Shown piece by piece: positions 13,576 to 26,234 of a DNA stretch of 64,000 nucleotides. Within the stretch, counting starts at the first letter, position 1. Every line of letters begins with the position of its first letter. This DNA is from Sipunculus nudus (taxonomy: Eukaryota; Annelida; Sipuncula; Golfingiida; Sipunculidae). The stretch lies in NCBI GenBank assembly GCA_026874595.1, contig CM049310.1, positions 38,391,558-38,455,557 of the forward strand, given 5' to 3'. A program made the translations under genes and the position numbers. A model generated the notes under the pieces. The model made no database searches and was not told the DNA's origin. It saw nothing but the letters and a program-made list of their open reading frames with translations.

Positions 13576-14738
13576 GCCAAGTGGGATTTATCTAAAACAA
13601 ACACAACAGCGTTTATAAGCCAAAGATGTCATCTGCAAAATTATCTCCGTTGAGATTGAGATCGTTTGTAACCTTTTGTAAGATGGGAAAAAGTGGGTTC
13701 TAATTAGACTCCTGAACATCTAAAACATCCAGACTGATCTTTTCCTGAAAATGAATTATATATAAATGACGTGAGCAGATTATTTGTATCGTGTTTTAAA
13801 TAATCCCCAATGTTTAATAATTACCACCATTACGTATGACCTTTTTAGTAACTGACACCGTCAAATTTTAACATCACCTTGATCATAGTTAATTGTTCAA
13901 TGACGCAATTGTTATGTAAGATACGCGTCCTTGAACGGTGCAGATTAAAAGTGTTTTTATATTCTGGTCACCATTGACTTGGTTAATGAGGCTTAAATCA
14001 TACGTTTACGTTCACAAGATCATAAGAATCAATTTGTATCCTATATAAGTCTACATAAGGCCCTTTTTCAATATTGCAGATTATTTTTTAATCCATGTTG
14101 GCCCAATACATTCTGAAATACTGTTTTCCCTGGAATTATATGAATATTTAAAATAATGATAATTGTTATAAATAAATTGAAATATTTCCTGGAATAAAAG
14201 GTCCAGACCGATGCATGACATCACTGCCAGAGAGACGATTACTTTTACCCTTGGCTTGTGGGATTTAATTGAATCGACTTTGGAAATACCGGGCTGAGCC
14301 TAGGTTTGAAATCATTGAAACGTCATGATAAAGACAATGAGAATAATCTATTTTTTATAAACATATTGAGCTAACATATCTGTAATGCATATTAAACTCC
14401 ATGACAAAGATATTGTTCCGGCAGATCATAAACGTGACAATAACTTGAAGTATATAAAACACAAAGCCTCGTTTATTTCTTAATTTCTAAAAGCCAAGGC
14501 AACTTACCCGACCATGCATGTATTCCCGAGGTGATTTCATTATGTTGTGGCCGTTACTGACAAAGAAAGACAGTTGCATGTAGTACTACAAAATGTAAAG
14601 TTGCCTTTTCCTACTAAACTGGTTCTCTTTCGTATTCATGTGTATGTTTTTTTTTTCTTAATGAAAACGACCTAGGAAGAAAATCGGCCTGAATTTCCAT
14701 GGTTTTCCCACTTTGTATAATTAATACTCATTATGCAT
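13576..14738. other. No feature seen
   Basis: AT-rich DNA without recognisable exons or repeats. Confidence 0.45.
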
Positions 14739-14739
14739 G

Positions 14740-15730
14740 AATCGACCTCTGACCTTTCCTCTCTCCAGTGCGTCCATCTGTGCGTCTGTTTTGACACATG
14801 AACCCAAATATCTTCAGACTCGTTTGACCAATCAGGAAATTTTTTTACAAATGTAGCCCTTGGATAGCTTTATAACATACACAAAAATGGTGGCGCCACC
14901 CGCAACTATGTTTGCACAGTAACCATCTGTTAATCTGCCACTCATATCTCTGCAGTGGTTGGACTAATTCACCTGAAATTCGGCATGCGTATACATCCTG
15001 GATAGCTTTCTTAATTTTATGACAGGTGGCGCCTACATTCACGTTCACGCTGCAGGCATCCATGCTTATATCTCCGGACTGGTTTGACGTACCTTCCTGA
15101 AAATTTGCATGTGTTAAGATCTCACATAGCTCCTTATCATACAAGAAACTAGTGACGCCACCTGCAACCATTTTTGCACAGCGTCAATCTATCGTTTGAC
15201 TTGGGCTAAAATCACTCATATCTCTGCAGTGCTTTGACTAATTCACCTGAAATTTTGCATGTGTATACATCCTGGATAGCTTTCTTGATTTTATGACACG
15301 TGGCGCCACCTACATTCACGTTCCCGCTGCAGACATCCATGCTTAAATCTCCGGACTGGTTTGACGTACCTTCCTGAAGTATTACATGTGTTTGGATCTC
15401 ACATAGCTCTTTATCATACAAGAAACTGGTGGCGCCACCTGCAACCATTTTTGCACAGTGTCCATTTGTTTGTCTGCTGTGGGATAAAATCACTCATATC
15501 TCGGCAGTAGTTTGACACCCACCTGAAATTTTGCATATGTATACATCTTGGATAGTTTCTCGTTCAATTTACAGGTGGCGCCACCTACTATTATATTTAC
15601 GTGGCAGACATCCATGCTAATGTGTAACACGTCTCACTCTATTTCCCCTTGCCACTCAATCCATGCCTCACTTCACCCGTCCTACTCTTATTTTGGCGGA
15701 TACACGTAGTCGCTTGTCGACTACCCGTAG
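14740..15730 (+). mobile_element. Tandem-array Helitron/HINE-like element, copy A (5' truncated)
   Basis: Contains alternating ~130- and ~146-bp units, each centred on the 12-bp palindrome GGTGGCGCCACC or a variant (near 14890, 15028, 15157, 15303, 15433, 15578), i.e. a ~275-bp two-part repeat. The 3' end carries GGCGGATACAC and then the hairpin GTAGTCG-CTTGT-CGACTAC. The 5' terminal ~150 bp present in copy C are missing. Two minus-strand reading frames (14845-15171, 15212-15493) are products of the repeat. The family shows no encoded protein. Confidence 0.82.
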
Positions 15731-15739
15731 TTTATCTAC

Positions 15740-16239
15740 AGTCTTCGGTTAAAAAATACATGTATACCAGTAAAGCGCAAAAAAGAAGATAGAAAATATT
15801 TTAGGGACTTTAAACATTGTTTAAATTAAATTGAAAATTGTGTTTAACCAGGTTTTGGTTCTTGAGAGCTGAGTGTAAAAACACACACACAAAAATTATG
15901 ATCTATGATGACCTAATACAAATTAGCAGAAGATAAGGATTTTAGTTTCTTTGCACTACTTTGAGATTATAAAGGAAATATTTTATTAAATCGGTTACAT
16001 AAAATTTACGTTTATGGGTATGAACACAGGGAAAGAATGGAATATTAAATGAAAAAGAAGAAAGAGAAGAGAAAATAAAGAAATATAAAGAGAGGAAGAA
16101 ACATGAATATAAGAAAAAAATGACATTGTGAACTATATATGTATATATAGAGCTGCGCAATACTGACATTTTGAATATAAACGGCCTGAAGCTACGACTT
16201 TTTTTAAATGTTTCATTTTAGAGTTGCCGATAATGCTCA

Positions 16240-16302
<63 letters not shown>

Positions 16303-16724
16303 AATGTTGAGTAGATATGCCAAATAAACCGAAATCGAATTCTTCAGGTGTACATATTACTTAGTCCAGTATTTCAAAAGGAAGCACGTATCTCCACCAA
16401 AAAAAAAAGTCAAAAGACACCATGCAGCAGGTTTAGGATTTTACATTTGATGGGTATCATAAAGGAATCCAAAGGATCCTTTTACATTTTGCTGCAGCAT
16501 GCATGTAGACATTTTTATAAACCAATTCAGATTTAAGAAACCGCTGTTGGAATTAGCTGCTTTATACAAAACCAATATAGTTTATCATCGTGTCTGTTTG
16601 TCCCTTTTAATTAAAAAGGAATAAGACAATTTTTTTTATATTCGTCGATGTAATATGATTTGGCCTTTGTACTCCTTGATGCTGGCTCGATTCCTGTTTC
16701 TTTGGCTTTGAAAAATATCCCAGA

Positions 16725-16816
<92 letters not shown>

Positions 16817-17490
16817 ATATGTTATGTTCATAAGATTAGCGGGGTCAATTTGAAATTGTACATAATGCCAGATAAATTATAGGGAAAGAAAAAAGACCAG
16901 ACAGAAAAAAAAACAGTGGTAAAAAGAAAGAGGTTGATGAAAATGGATGTAACAGGAAAGAACAAAGATAGAACGAAAACAAGCCCTGCATATAAGAAAA
17001 GAATCATATCGTGACCTGACGTGTCTGTATATTTCTGTTTTCACTCTCAAGTCTTAAGAAGAATTCTTATTTATAATCTTCTCTCTTTCCGTCTGTCTCT
17101 CTCTGTCTGTCTGTCTCTTTCTGTCTGCCCCCCCCCCCCCTCTCTCTTTATATATATGTATGTATGTATATATATATATTTCAGGAAATACAGGCGTATG
17201 TACGACAGTCGAAATAGTTCAATTAACTATACATGCATGTTACTAATTCATCCAAAGTATTATTGATATTAAACTGGATCTCCGTTTTTTATATATTCTA
17301 TATTGCAGGCGTTCTATTTTAGAACTTGGTGATTTCTTGCTGTTGTGTTGTAGAGTTCATTAGTCTGATTAAAGTGATACATTGTTTGTTCGTATTGAGC
17401 ATGTTTATCGGACCTTGTTTGTTCACATCATTAAGCAGCTGCTGAGTCAGTGTTTTTGCGGTAGCCTCCGGCTGCTAGCTCCTGAAATCA
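15740..17490. other. Non-coding stretch with long dinucleotide repeats
   Basis: TA microsatellite at about 16243-16294; a compound TA (about 16727-16788) plus TG (16789-16816) microsatellite; CTGT/CTCT and poly-C at 17092-17141. Reading frames rich in YIYI or HTHT across these are artefacts. No exon was recognised. Confidence 0.7.
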
Positions 17491-17495
17491 ACTAA

Positions 17496-19144
17496 ATGGC
17501 ATCGTCACCTTACAGGTAAGAGCGTGGGGGCCTGATTGTTGTGTTGATATTGTTGTTATTCTCGAAACGATGTGGGTGGACCTCGCTTTTCATTGTCATC
17601 TTATCCTTATAGCTGTCCCAGCTGATGCTAAATTTATCTGTGTCCGTTCAGTTTCTGATTCCACTCATCTTTGGATCTGTCAACCTTCAGTTCCTTATCA
17701 AGAATCGTATATAGGCGTGTTTTCTTTCCTCTGCTGGAAAAAATAAATAAAAATGGATATTATTTGTTGGCATTTTTTATCCACCTTGGTGTGTGCTATA
17801 CGTGCGTTTTTATTACCATAAAATGCACGTTTTCATATTTTATTATATCTTAGCTTATTATTATTATACATGTATTTCTATAGCGTAAGATTCACGCAAA
17901 GAGCATGCTCTAATGCGCTTTACATAAAAATAAGTTAGTATAATATTAATATTACACAGCATGAATTTATAGATGAATAAATCATGATAGCTAAAACACT
18001 AGGATTGATAAAATATGATAATTAAAATAATATATTACACCTATGTGAGTTTTTTTGTTGGATGTAAAATATGTTTAATTTGTGGCATAATGTCTTTCTT
18101 AGATTCTTACCAAGTTTGGCATGATCTAGTTCAGTTATAGGCACATATAAACAAGTATGTATTAAAATCTTTTTAAAGGCAGTCAAACTTTAAACTTTTC
18201 GGATGGCATCAGGTAAGGAATTCCACTCATGTGCTAAGGCATACTGGAAAGTCCTGCCACCCAAGACCTTAACCTGCTTTTGGTACAATTAGACGATTTT
18301 CGCTGGATGAGCGTAGGGACCTTGCAGGTTGGTATTGTTTCAACATGTATATCATCTCCTTCATTTCTTTTTGATAGGTAAACGCATATGAATGATTGAA
18401 ATACATAAATAATGAAAGAAAAATAATCTGCATGTATTGTTCTAAGGTATTTTGATAAACACATAAACAAATATTGAATATAATGGAAGCAAAAAAAGCA
18501 ACAGTCTAGTTATTTAATTTAATTTTTTCTAGTCCTGAAGGACGGTTTGTATCTTATCGTATTTTTTATTTTCATCTTCCTGAGCTTTTTAGTTTGACCC
18601 TTTTTCTTCAAATTACATATAAACCCTTATCGTGAATGTAGTTACCCTAAAATGTATCAGTAACATAATATTTTAGTATACAACCTTTTTAAAGAACAGA
18701 GGTGGTCTTGTTTTTATTCAACTGTTGACTAAGAAAAATGAGAACACAGTTTTGTTATGAAGATTTGTTTATTGCAGTCTTACATATACCACGGAGCAGG
18801 AAAGAAACCGGAGGTCCTTCTGTGCATACCCTGCAAGTGGGACATTAAAACTAAAGAATTGTTCTTCCAATTTTCTTGGATTAATTTTTTTTTGTAAATT
18901 TAGACCAGGTCCTTGGCAATGTTGCTCATGGGTGCTATGGCACAGATTCCCTGAAAGAAATCATAAAGGTATATATGGAAAACGGACTACATTCTGTGTA
19001 AATCCTATACATCGTAAAACTGAAGAAAGAGTAGTATTTTCTAAGCAAGCTCTTCCCAGAATCCGCAGAACAATATTTTTTGTAGTCTTAAAGAAGTTAT
19101 GCAGCTTTGAAAGCCAGTGCATTAAACAGGGTTCAACGTTCTAA
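17496..19144 (+). CDS. Speculative two-exon gene model, unrecognised
   Basis: An ATG at 17496 opens six codons plus two bases and runs into a canonical donor (CAG/GTAAGAG, exon end 17515). An acceptor TTTATTGCAG precedes 18778. Joined in phase, the frame stays open to a TAA at 19142-19144, giving about 129 residues with no recognised domain. A second frame of exon 2 is also open for about 38 codons, and the in-frame stretch includes a T-rich segment that looks intronic. A decayed LINE tail lies in the intron. The frame could be chance, or only the first exon could be real. Confidence 0.2.
17850..18310 (-). pseudogene. Decayed LINE 3' end (reverse transcriptase C-terminus)
   Basis: The minus strand translates, with two stops, to a segment resembling the C-terminal region of CR1/L2-type LINE proteins: ...LGGRTFQ..., then HEWNSLPDAIRK, then SLTAFKK. 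The downstream part (17853-17925) has the GCGCTTTAC-type tail also found at the end of the 47-kb LINE. It is 5'-truncated and inactive. Confidence 0.75.
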
Positions 19145-19183
19145 CGTTTTCCTATATACAAGGCCTCTATGGCAAAGATGCAG

Positions 19184-19621
19184 TTATTTGAAAGTGAAGT
19201 TTGTCGTGTTTTGCTTCCAATAAAAGCCTGCAGCAGAAACCATTCTACAAAGTCCATGCCATCTCTTGCTCTCTGTAATGTTAAGGTTTCTCTTCTCAGG
19301 TGTTTCCTTATTTAAATGAAACCAGACAATCTGGTCTAGGATTTTCTTATTGCGAGTCACGAAAACCATAAAAGTGTCCCATTGAAGACGAAGCCACATA
19401 AAATAATAATAAAGTAATAATAAAAAAAGCAAAGTACGCAAAATAAATTGAGCTGAAAGCCGGTTGTTCGGAACTTGGTGAGCGGTTTCTTTTTTTCCAT
19501 TTTCCTCTTTTGTTATTTTATTGTCTATGTGAGACTCTGCATATAATTTAGCTTTTGCGTCTGCACGGATCGAGCAGCTGACTACGGGTCTTTGATGGTT
19601 ATACTCTCTTTTGCGAAACAT
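19184..19621 (-). CDS. Unrecognised ORF, 145 aa
   Basis: This is one of the longest uninterrupted frames outside NELFB. It has one strongly hydrophobic stretch rich in L and Y about residues 66-80 and many basic residues. I recognise no domain, and no splice sites clearly frame it. In DNA this AT-rich, a frame of this length may arise by chance in 64 kb, so it should be treated as unproven. Confidence 0.12.
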   Translation of the reverse strand: MFRKREYNHQRPVVSCSIRADAKAKLYAESHIDNKITKEENGKKETAHQVPNNRLSAQFILRTLLFLLLLYYYFMWLRLQWDTFMVFVTRNKKILDQIVWFHLNKETPEKRNLNITESKRWHGLCRMVSAAGFYWKQNTTNFTFK

Positions 19622-19624
19622 TGT

Positions 19625-22600
19625 ATAGCAAAGCTTAGATTTTATATAATAATTTGAATAATCATTTTTTAAAAACTGTATTTTAGTTTAAATTTATTTT
19701 TATAAATTCATATTTTACCGTGATTTCAAAAGTTTTTGAGCGTTGTACGGAGGAAGATCTGCTTTAGTAGAAATTCGTTATTGCATCTTTGGCTCGAGCT
19801 GTGACAACAATAAAAATCCAGGGCAATGTATATAGACTTTTAGTACTATAGCTCAGAACACGACACGTAGATTATAGACATATAAAAATTGCCGGTCGGT
19901 CGGTTGGTTGGGTCATCAACTTTTTAATTGTTTCCTACAATATAAGTTATTCGAAGTAAACAAAAAAAATCAACCCAGCCGCATCCCTACTTAGATGAAT
20001 CTACCATGGAATGTTGTCCTAAGTATCCCATAGTAATCCCAGCTAGCAAACAGACTTCGGAAGGCCACAGCCATATCGACAAAAGCGGCCCACAACGGGA
20101 ATAGAACTTGCCGGTGCATGGGTGGGCGGGCTGGCGGCCATTCAAAGATATCGGATGAAAGCACGCTTATATTTTTCCAGCTGAGTCATCATGGATTCTG
20201 TATCGGGCGGAGACAGGTTTTGTTGGTTTTTATCGGTTCTTTGTCCGGGTAATAGCTTTTTGCGCGCAGAGGACGATGGGATACGCGATGACTCACCAGG
20301 GGATAACATCTTGTCTTCAGTACAAAGCTGATCGCTCTCCTCTTATTGATGGGATAGCGTAAACAAGGGAGGGGGGGAGGGGGGGGGGGGAGACTGAACA
20401 GATATTAAAAGTCGGCGGGTTATTAAAGTATTAAAGTAGCTTTCTAGACCTTGACCCTAGAATTAATTACAACCTCTCTCATCGTCTCGTGTTCTCTAGA
20501 AAACCCTGTAGTCTGGGCGTGATAGCAGGGTTGTTCAGAAACAATTAAGCTAGATCATAATGAACCTTGAGATAATCCATATACATGTGTATATATATAT
20601 ATATAGATATTGATTATTAAGTCATAATCGATGATTGAAATATAAAAACAACAGATAGTCGATTAATCAATTATTTTATGTACTATATGTATATGTTTTA
20701 AATTTTTAATATTTTTCATTTGTAATTTTCATTTGCTTGTACATCCCTTGTGTAACGTATCTTTTTACTTTTCTACAACGTAAATACAGCGGTGCTGCCG
20801 GACATTGTATTTGCTATAATACCGGTGTTGAAAGTGCGTAATGTTGTGACACGGTTGTTACTACGTAACTATATCCAAGACGTAAATACAACCTTTACAA
20901 AACGTTGAATTTATGTTATGTGCTACGTAGGATTTGTAGCGCCCTCTTACATAGGGCAAAGAAACTCTCTCGATAAATCGTTGAAAGAGTTTATTTTTTA
21001 GAACAAAAGTTTTATTCTTCTTAAAATGTTATCAGGATTCTCTTTTCTTCGGGATAAAGGGTACAGTTTCCACCCTATACCCTTTGTTGCTACAGAATAC
21101 CTTTATAAAATACCCGTTGTTCTAACAGTGAGGGTGTCAGTTGAATGCTTTGAGAATGTGATGAAAATGTCCTCATGACTGGATTCCGGAAGATTAATCG
21201 CCCATCAATAAAAGTAACTCTCTGCTTTATTCTTTTCGGAAATATATGAGTCTACAGGCCGGAAGCAGTATTTGTTTCTGATAAAACTTTTACTAATTAC
21301 TGCTGGCTTGGGCTTTCCAGTTGAGGTTTATATTAGGCCTCATTCGTCTCGTGTCATGTAGTCATTATTTATATGTAAGGTCTTATAGATGACTCTATTA
21401 TATAGAATTAAAAAAAAAATAAATAAAACAGAATTGTATATTAAGAATCAAATATGTCTTGACATCCCCCTGCCCTCATTTTCTCAACGAAATGTTTGTA
21501 AACCTATTAAAATTGTCAAAAATCTGGTCTACTCTCCAAATAGATGACGATGCTTCTATAAGGATTAAAGAGGTATTGCGTGGGATTTATATTTAAATGG
21601 ACATTCTTTGAACAGTTACCGATTGGTGATCTGTTGTTGTACTGTTTTCATATTGAATCTAGTTTGAAGTCCGTTAAATTTTGTCACCACAATAAATTCA
21701 CCTAATTTGCAGGAATAAGATAATGACGTATGTAAAAGGGTCTATTTCCCATAATTTTGGCACAATGACCCATATGCATTGAATAAAAACTTAAAGGTGG
21801 ATGCATTAAAATGTTGACGAGAGATAGGAAGCAACTTGAGGTAAAAAAGTGCACTGTAGAAAGGCTGTGTCGGTTACATTCAAAACCAGAAATCTGCATT
21901 CATATGAATGCAGGCCTCCGTCTTTCACTTATCCAGCCCATATTCCTGCGTTCGTTCGTGCATAAGTGATTTTTTATTGTTGACGTTCCTAGATCCGGTT
22001 CATGTGCCAATTCCACAACAAAATCTAAACGATTCTTGACTGGCCCATTCCCGAAATGCCCTGAAAATGTCATGAGGTTTCGTTCATGATTGCGTGTGTT
22101 ATGTTTTGAACAACCACATAAATACACACAAAAAAACACACGAACGAATTTTTTGTGTGTGTATTGAATAAACCGTGTTCAAAAGTGTGAAAATATGTGA
22201 AATACGCAAGTTTAACCAAATACCCATGTCAGTTGCCTCAATGAATGGTAAAAGATACAGTAAAGCCATCATTTAGAACGTTTTTTAGCAACGGAATTAA
22301 TAGGTTAATTCTTAACTCATAAACCAGCATTATACCGCCTTACTCCAACAACTAATAAAATCTAAAAGTCCATCTCTTTTGAAAAAAATCCATTAAAGTT
22401 GACACATTACTTTTGCAATTATGTACAGAAACTGCATAAAATCAACCAAAAGACAGATGTAGTGCATAACTGCTCAGACGGTAAGGATTATGACAATGTG
22501 ATTTATTATACATCCATCACATGGGCAAAAGGGAAAGGTGATAAAGGCTCTCACTTTGTATCACTAAAACTATTTCAAACAAAGCAGCACAAATGTAAAG

Positions 22601-22780
22601 CCGGCCTCCCTTCTACCCATTTGTCTCGCCGGACGGTGAGTGCCCATGCACCTTCCGATTTTCCGGGTAGATCACCAGATATTTTGGTATATTGGTCTCT
22701 TCTGATTTCGTCTCCATAATTGTAATTGCATCAGGGATGATAATAGACGGAAGGGTAGTTTGTAAATCAGTCGATTTTTT
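19625..22780. other. Mostly non-coding; GC-richer patch 20050-20400
   Basis: 20050-20400 is GC-richer than its surroundings, includes GGTCGGTCGG-like and poly-G (about 20371-20391) tracts, and contains a 46-codon frame starting at ATG 20190. TA run at 20587-20605. Nothing here is recognised as a gene. Confidence 0.35.
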
Positions 22781-22782
22781 TC

Positions 22783-23079
22783 GGTTCCGTCATCCGAAAA
22801 TCACCAAATTTTCCGGCCGGATAAAAAAGGCCGGAAAATCCTTGACATTGACAGAACAACCGGAAGATGGGAGGCCGGCTTTAAACGTCCTTAAGCCGCC
22901 CTCCCATCTATACCGATTTTTTCGGGACGATTTTTCGCAGGCCGGAAAAATAGGTAGATTTGAGGGTGGTGTCGGCCGGATTTTTTTTCTCAAAATCCGG
23001 CAGGAAAATGAGGCTGCAAAAATCCTTGACAATGTTAGGACTTTTCCGGCCGGTTAAAACATCGGTAGATGACGGAACC
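22783..23079. mobile_element. GC-rich element with 12-bp perfect terminal inverted repeats
   Basis: GGTTCCGTCATC at 22783-22794 and GATGACGGAACC at 23068-23079 are exact reverse complements. The 297-bp interior is enriched in CCGGCCGG and TTTTCCGG motifs on both strands, so the mirrored reading frames across it are element shadows. No target site duplication was identified. Superfamily not assigned. Confidence 0.75.
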
Positions 23080-23084
23080 AAAAC

Positions 23085-24070
23085 ATTCGGACAGTGTGCA
23101 ACCTACTGTTCCTCCTTTTTATCATTTCTGACCGAAAATAATAATCTTGGAGATGAAATAAGAAGTGCTCAAAATGACCAGAGAAATCTGTTGATCTGTA
23201 GGAAATATCGATAGGTGTGCGGGCATTTATCGACAGGGGAGATTTGAAGATTTTGATGGAGAAGCAATCTTGCATTCATATACAGAAATAAACTTAATAT
23301 TTATAAAATTATATCTATATATCACCTTTATGGTAGATGTTTATTATCCTTTGAACTCGCGGAGTTCAGTTGTTGTCATCCTTCCATGCGGGAGTTGTAG
23401 ATATGCCCGACGGAGACGAAACAATATTTAATTTCATTCAGAGTATGTGGCCATACTTTGTTACAAACTGATGATTCAGTAGAAGATTTGGTCTCAACGG
23501 AGCCTAAGCATCTGTATAAATGATAATATGTGGGGGTTGTTTGGTTTCCTCGCGCTACACAAGGCATATACGTGTCTGAGGGTTTGCATGGATCCGTGCA
23601 AACTTGCATCGTATAAGCTCTCCCCGCCAGAGGCTGTAGCGCTTGACACTTGTTCATTACATGTCAGCGCTGCAGACTGTAGCAAGCACCTGCAGTGAAC
23701 GTAGTTCATCAGGAAGTTCAGACATTTAAAACTTTTAAACACTGCCTGGCAAAAATCAGCAACGGAGAGTGACAAAAAAATAGCATATAGAATTGACCCT
23801 CCACCTGGAAGCGGGGCAAATCAGTTACAGACCAACGAAGTGGGGTGGTTACGCTCAGCTTGTGTCAGTCAGTCACGGTACACTCCGCGCCATGTTGACA
23901 CACGCCTTGCGTTATCTCACCACTTGTACCATATTTGATTACGGTGAGAGACAGGAACAAGCAATTTATAATATTATAGTTAATGTGGACGGGCCTTTGT
24001 TTTTCTCTTTGGAGCTACAGCTTTGTCAGCTAGTTTTGGGCTTTTTTTCTTTTCTCGACATGACCATCTT
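23085..24070. other. No gene recognised
   Basis: Several short overlapping frames on both strands (for example 23494-23775 minus, 23793-24119 plus) show no domain and no convincing splice sites. Confidence 0.35.
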
Positions 24071-24075
24071 TATAA

Positions 24076-24983
24076 CTAGAATACGGGTAGTCGACAAGCG
24101 ACTACGTGTATCCGCCTAAATCAGAGTGGAACGGGTGAAGTGAGGCATGGATTGAGTGGGAAGGGGAAATAGAGTGAAGTGTTGCATATTAGCATGGATG
24201 TCTGCAGCTAAATTGTGTATTTAGGTTGCGCCACCTACCACAAAATCCAGAAATCCGTCCAAGTTGTATACATATGCAAAATTTAAGGCAGATAAGTCAA
24301 ACCACTACATGTATACGAGTGATTTTTGCCCTTGGCAGACAAACAGATGGACGCTGTGCAAAAATGGTTGCAGGTGGCGCCACCAGTTTAGCGTATGATA
24401 AAGAGCTTTGTGAGAACTATACACATGCAAAACTTTGGCCCAATCGGTCAAACGGTTCCCAAGATATGAGCTTGGATATCTGCTGCATAAACTAGAATGC
24501 AGGTGGCGCCACCTGTCATAAAATCAGAAAAGCTATCCAGGATGTATACGCATGCCGAATTTCAGGTGAATTAGTCAAACCACTGCAGAGATATGAGTGA
24601 TTTTAACCCAAGGCAGACGAACAGATGGACACTGTGCAAACATGGTTGCAGGTTGCATGGTTACATTTTTTTGTGTGTTATAAAGCTCTCCAAGGGCTAC
24701 ATTTGTGGAAAAAAAATTTTCCTGATCGGTCAAACGGTTCCCGAGATATGTGGGTTTATGTGTGGAAACAGACGCACAAACGGACGCAGAGCGCAGAGGA
24801 AAGGTCAGAGGTCAAAACAAAATCGGGGCGCAGCAGTTCACATGTGACCCGAACATAATCCCGGGTTTCGTAAAATTCCGCCCAGCGGTTACGGAGGAGT
24901 TCTCCGGACACCTACGCGGCGGCGGCGGCGGCGGCGGTGGGCTGAAAACATAGTATCCGCAAAACTCTGTTTTGGCGGATACA
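24076..24983 (-). mobile_element. Tandem-array Helitron/HINE-like element, copy B
   Basis: Inverse orientation relative to copies A and C. On the minus strand it starts with TTGTATCCGCC at 24983. The hairpin arms GTATCCGC/GCGGATAC (24953-24960, 24975-24982) follow, then GGTGGCGCCACC units, then GGCGGATACAC, the hairpin GTAGTCG-CTTGT-CGACTAC (24088-24106), and finally CTAG (24076-24079) followed by T. A short hairpin a few bases before a CTAG/T end is the classic Helitron 3' signature. A (GGC)n run lies at 24917-24938. Confidence 0.85.
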
Positions 24984-25360
24984 ATTATGTTCATAATATC
25001 AAACTTTTGCCAAAATATTTGATCATAAAAATGAATAATAATAATAATACAATGTTAAATTTTTTTGTAATGGGATATATTTATGGAAAGTTGTGTATTT
25101 TTCCCTAGAAACTAGACAATACTAACAGCTAACCTTTAAATGCTTTATCAGAAACCTCAGAATACTTTCACATCGACTTCATAGTGTTCACATAAAATCC
25201 CGCTTTCAGTCCTGACAGAAACAAATTCTTTACTCCCTCTAAGACAAGCTTGACTGAAAGCATTTGAAAGCCCGCTGAGACGAAGGGAATATTTTAGAAG
25301 AACGGCTTTATAAAGGACAGTCACTAAGACATCGAATTCTTCTTTCCTCAGGATACTCAC

Positions 25361-25496
25361 CATGTTTGTCTGAGTGGAGTAAATCACAATTAATCCATAA
25401 ATGACCAGTAACGAAAATAATGATTGACATGGAAACCAACATAATTCTCAAAATACTTGGTCCCCTGTCCTGTGCTAAATATGCACGAATCAACAT
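25361..25496 (-). CDS. Speculative first exon, signal-anchor-like
   Basis: A minus-strand ATG at 25496 opens 45 codons with basic residues followed by a hydrophobic stretch (IMLVSMSIIIFVTG, about residues 18-31), which would suit a signal anchor. It ends at a strong donor, CATG/GTGAGT. No downstream exon was recognised, and the region 21900-22139 (minus) shows no homology I can name. It may be the start of a type II membrane protein or a chance frame. Confidence 0.2.
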
Positions 25497-25629
25497 CTGT
25501 ATAAACTAGTAACTGATGCATTCATGTGAATACGTTCTTCTGTACACTCATTCGACGCCAGCGAGTCATCTCCCGGTCTGGCTCACTCTGCATTCGTCAC
25601 ATCGGACTTTGTCTCAGCTAGCCACTAAG

Positions 25630-25674
25630 GGTGACTAAAATGTTAAATATATCTGAGCGTACATTTTAGTCACC
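25630..25674. repeat. 14-bp perfect inverted repeat
   Basis: GGTGACTAAAATGT at 25630-25643 and its exact reverse complement at 25661-25674, with a 17-nt loop. Purpose unknown. Confidence 0.9.
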
Positions 25675-26105
25675 ATCCTATGTTTGCACTTGGTCGGGAT
25701 TCTAAGCGCAGTATGACCTGTGTATGTAAAAAGGGAGAAAACCCATCAGTATATCGGATATCTCAAAATTCTGTAATGATATGCTAATTGCATCAATTCA
25801 TATATTTAATTGTCTATAACCCTTATAAAACGGGACCAGTACATAAGGCATTGTGGCCGTTACTGCTTCTGTCATGGTGGTTATGAGCAGTACAACCCGT
25901 GTTTTCTAAGACCAAAATACACAATCACTAAAGTAAAATGCACTTACAGTTGCCAATGTGTTGCAGTTGTATTAAAAATAAGATACTTTTGCCATGGCGA
26001 AGAAGTTTTAACGTCACACCATCCGTGACACTGATAATAAAACTACCTTTTCCGGAAAATACGATCGTATTGTGGTCAAAGATCACTTATCTCTATACAT
26101 GGGGA

Positions 26106-26151
26106 AGCGACGAAACAGATGTCCGTTAACGGTGCAGGACGTTTCGTCGCT
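26106..26151. repeat. 11-bp inverted repeat with inner palindrome
   Basis: AGCGACGAAAC at 26106-26116 pairs with GTTTCGTCGCT at 26141-26151. The 24-bp spacer contains the palindrome CCGTTAACGG. Confidence 0.85.
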
Positions 26152-26234
26152 ACGTCTGTTACCAATGCAGGAGCAGAGCCTGTGCAGGTTGAGAATAAGT
26201 AATCTCTTAGACTGTCGACTTATGCAACTTATGC

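Larger units (their letters stand above)
24990..26230. other. No confident gene; two hairpins
   Basis: Contains the hairpins listed separately at 25630-25674 and 26106-26151 and the speculative first exon at 25361-25496. Otherwise unremarkable. Confidence 0.4.

Noticed and set aside
14845-15493. Two similar ~100-residue minus-strand frames that look like a tandem gene duplication
   Set aside because: They fall exactly on the ~275-bp units of the array and recur as fragments in the 24-kb copy, so they are repeat shadows.
16607-16831. HTHT/YIYI-rich minus-strand frame
   Set aside because: Translation of a TA/TG dinucleotide repeat.
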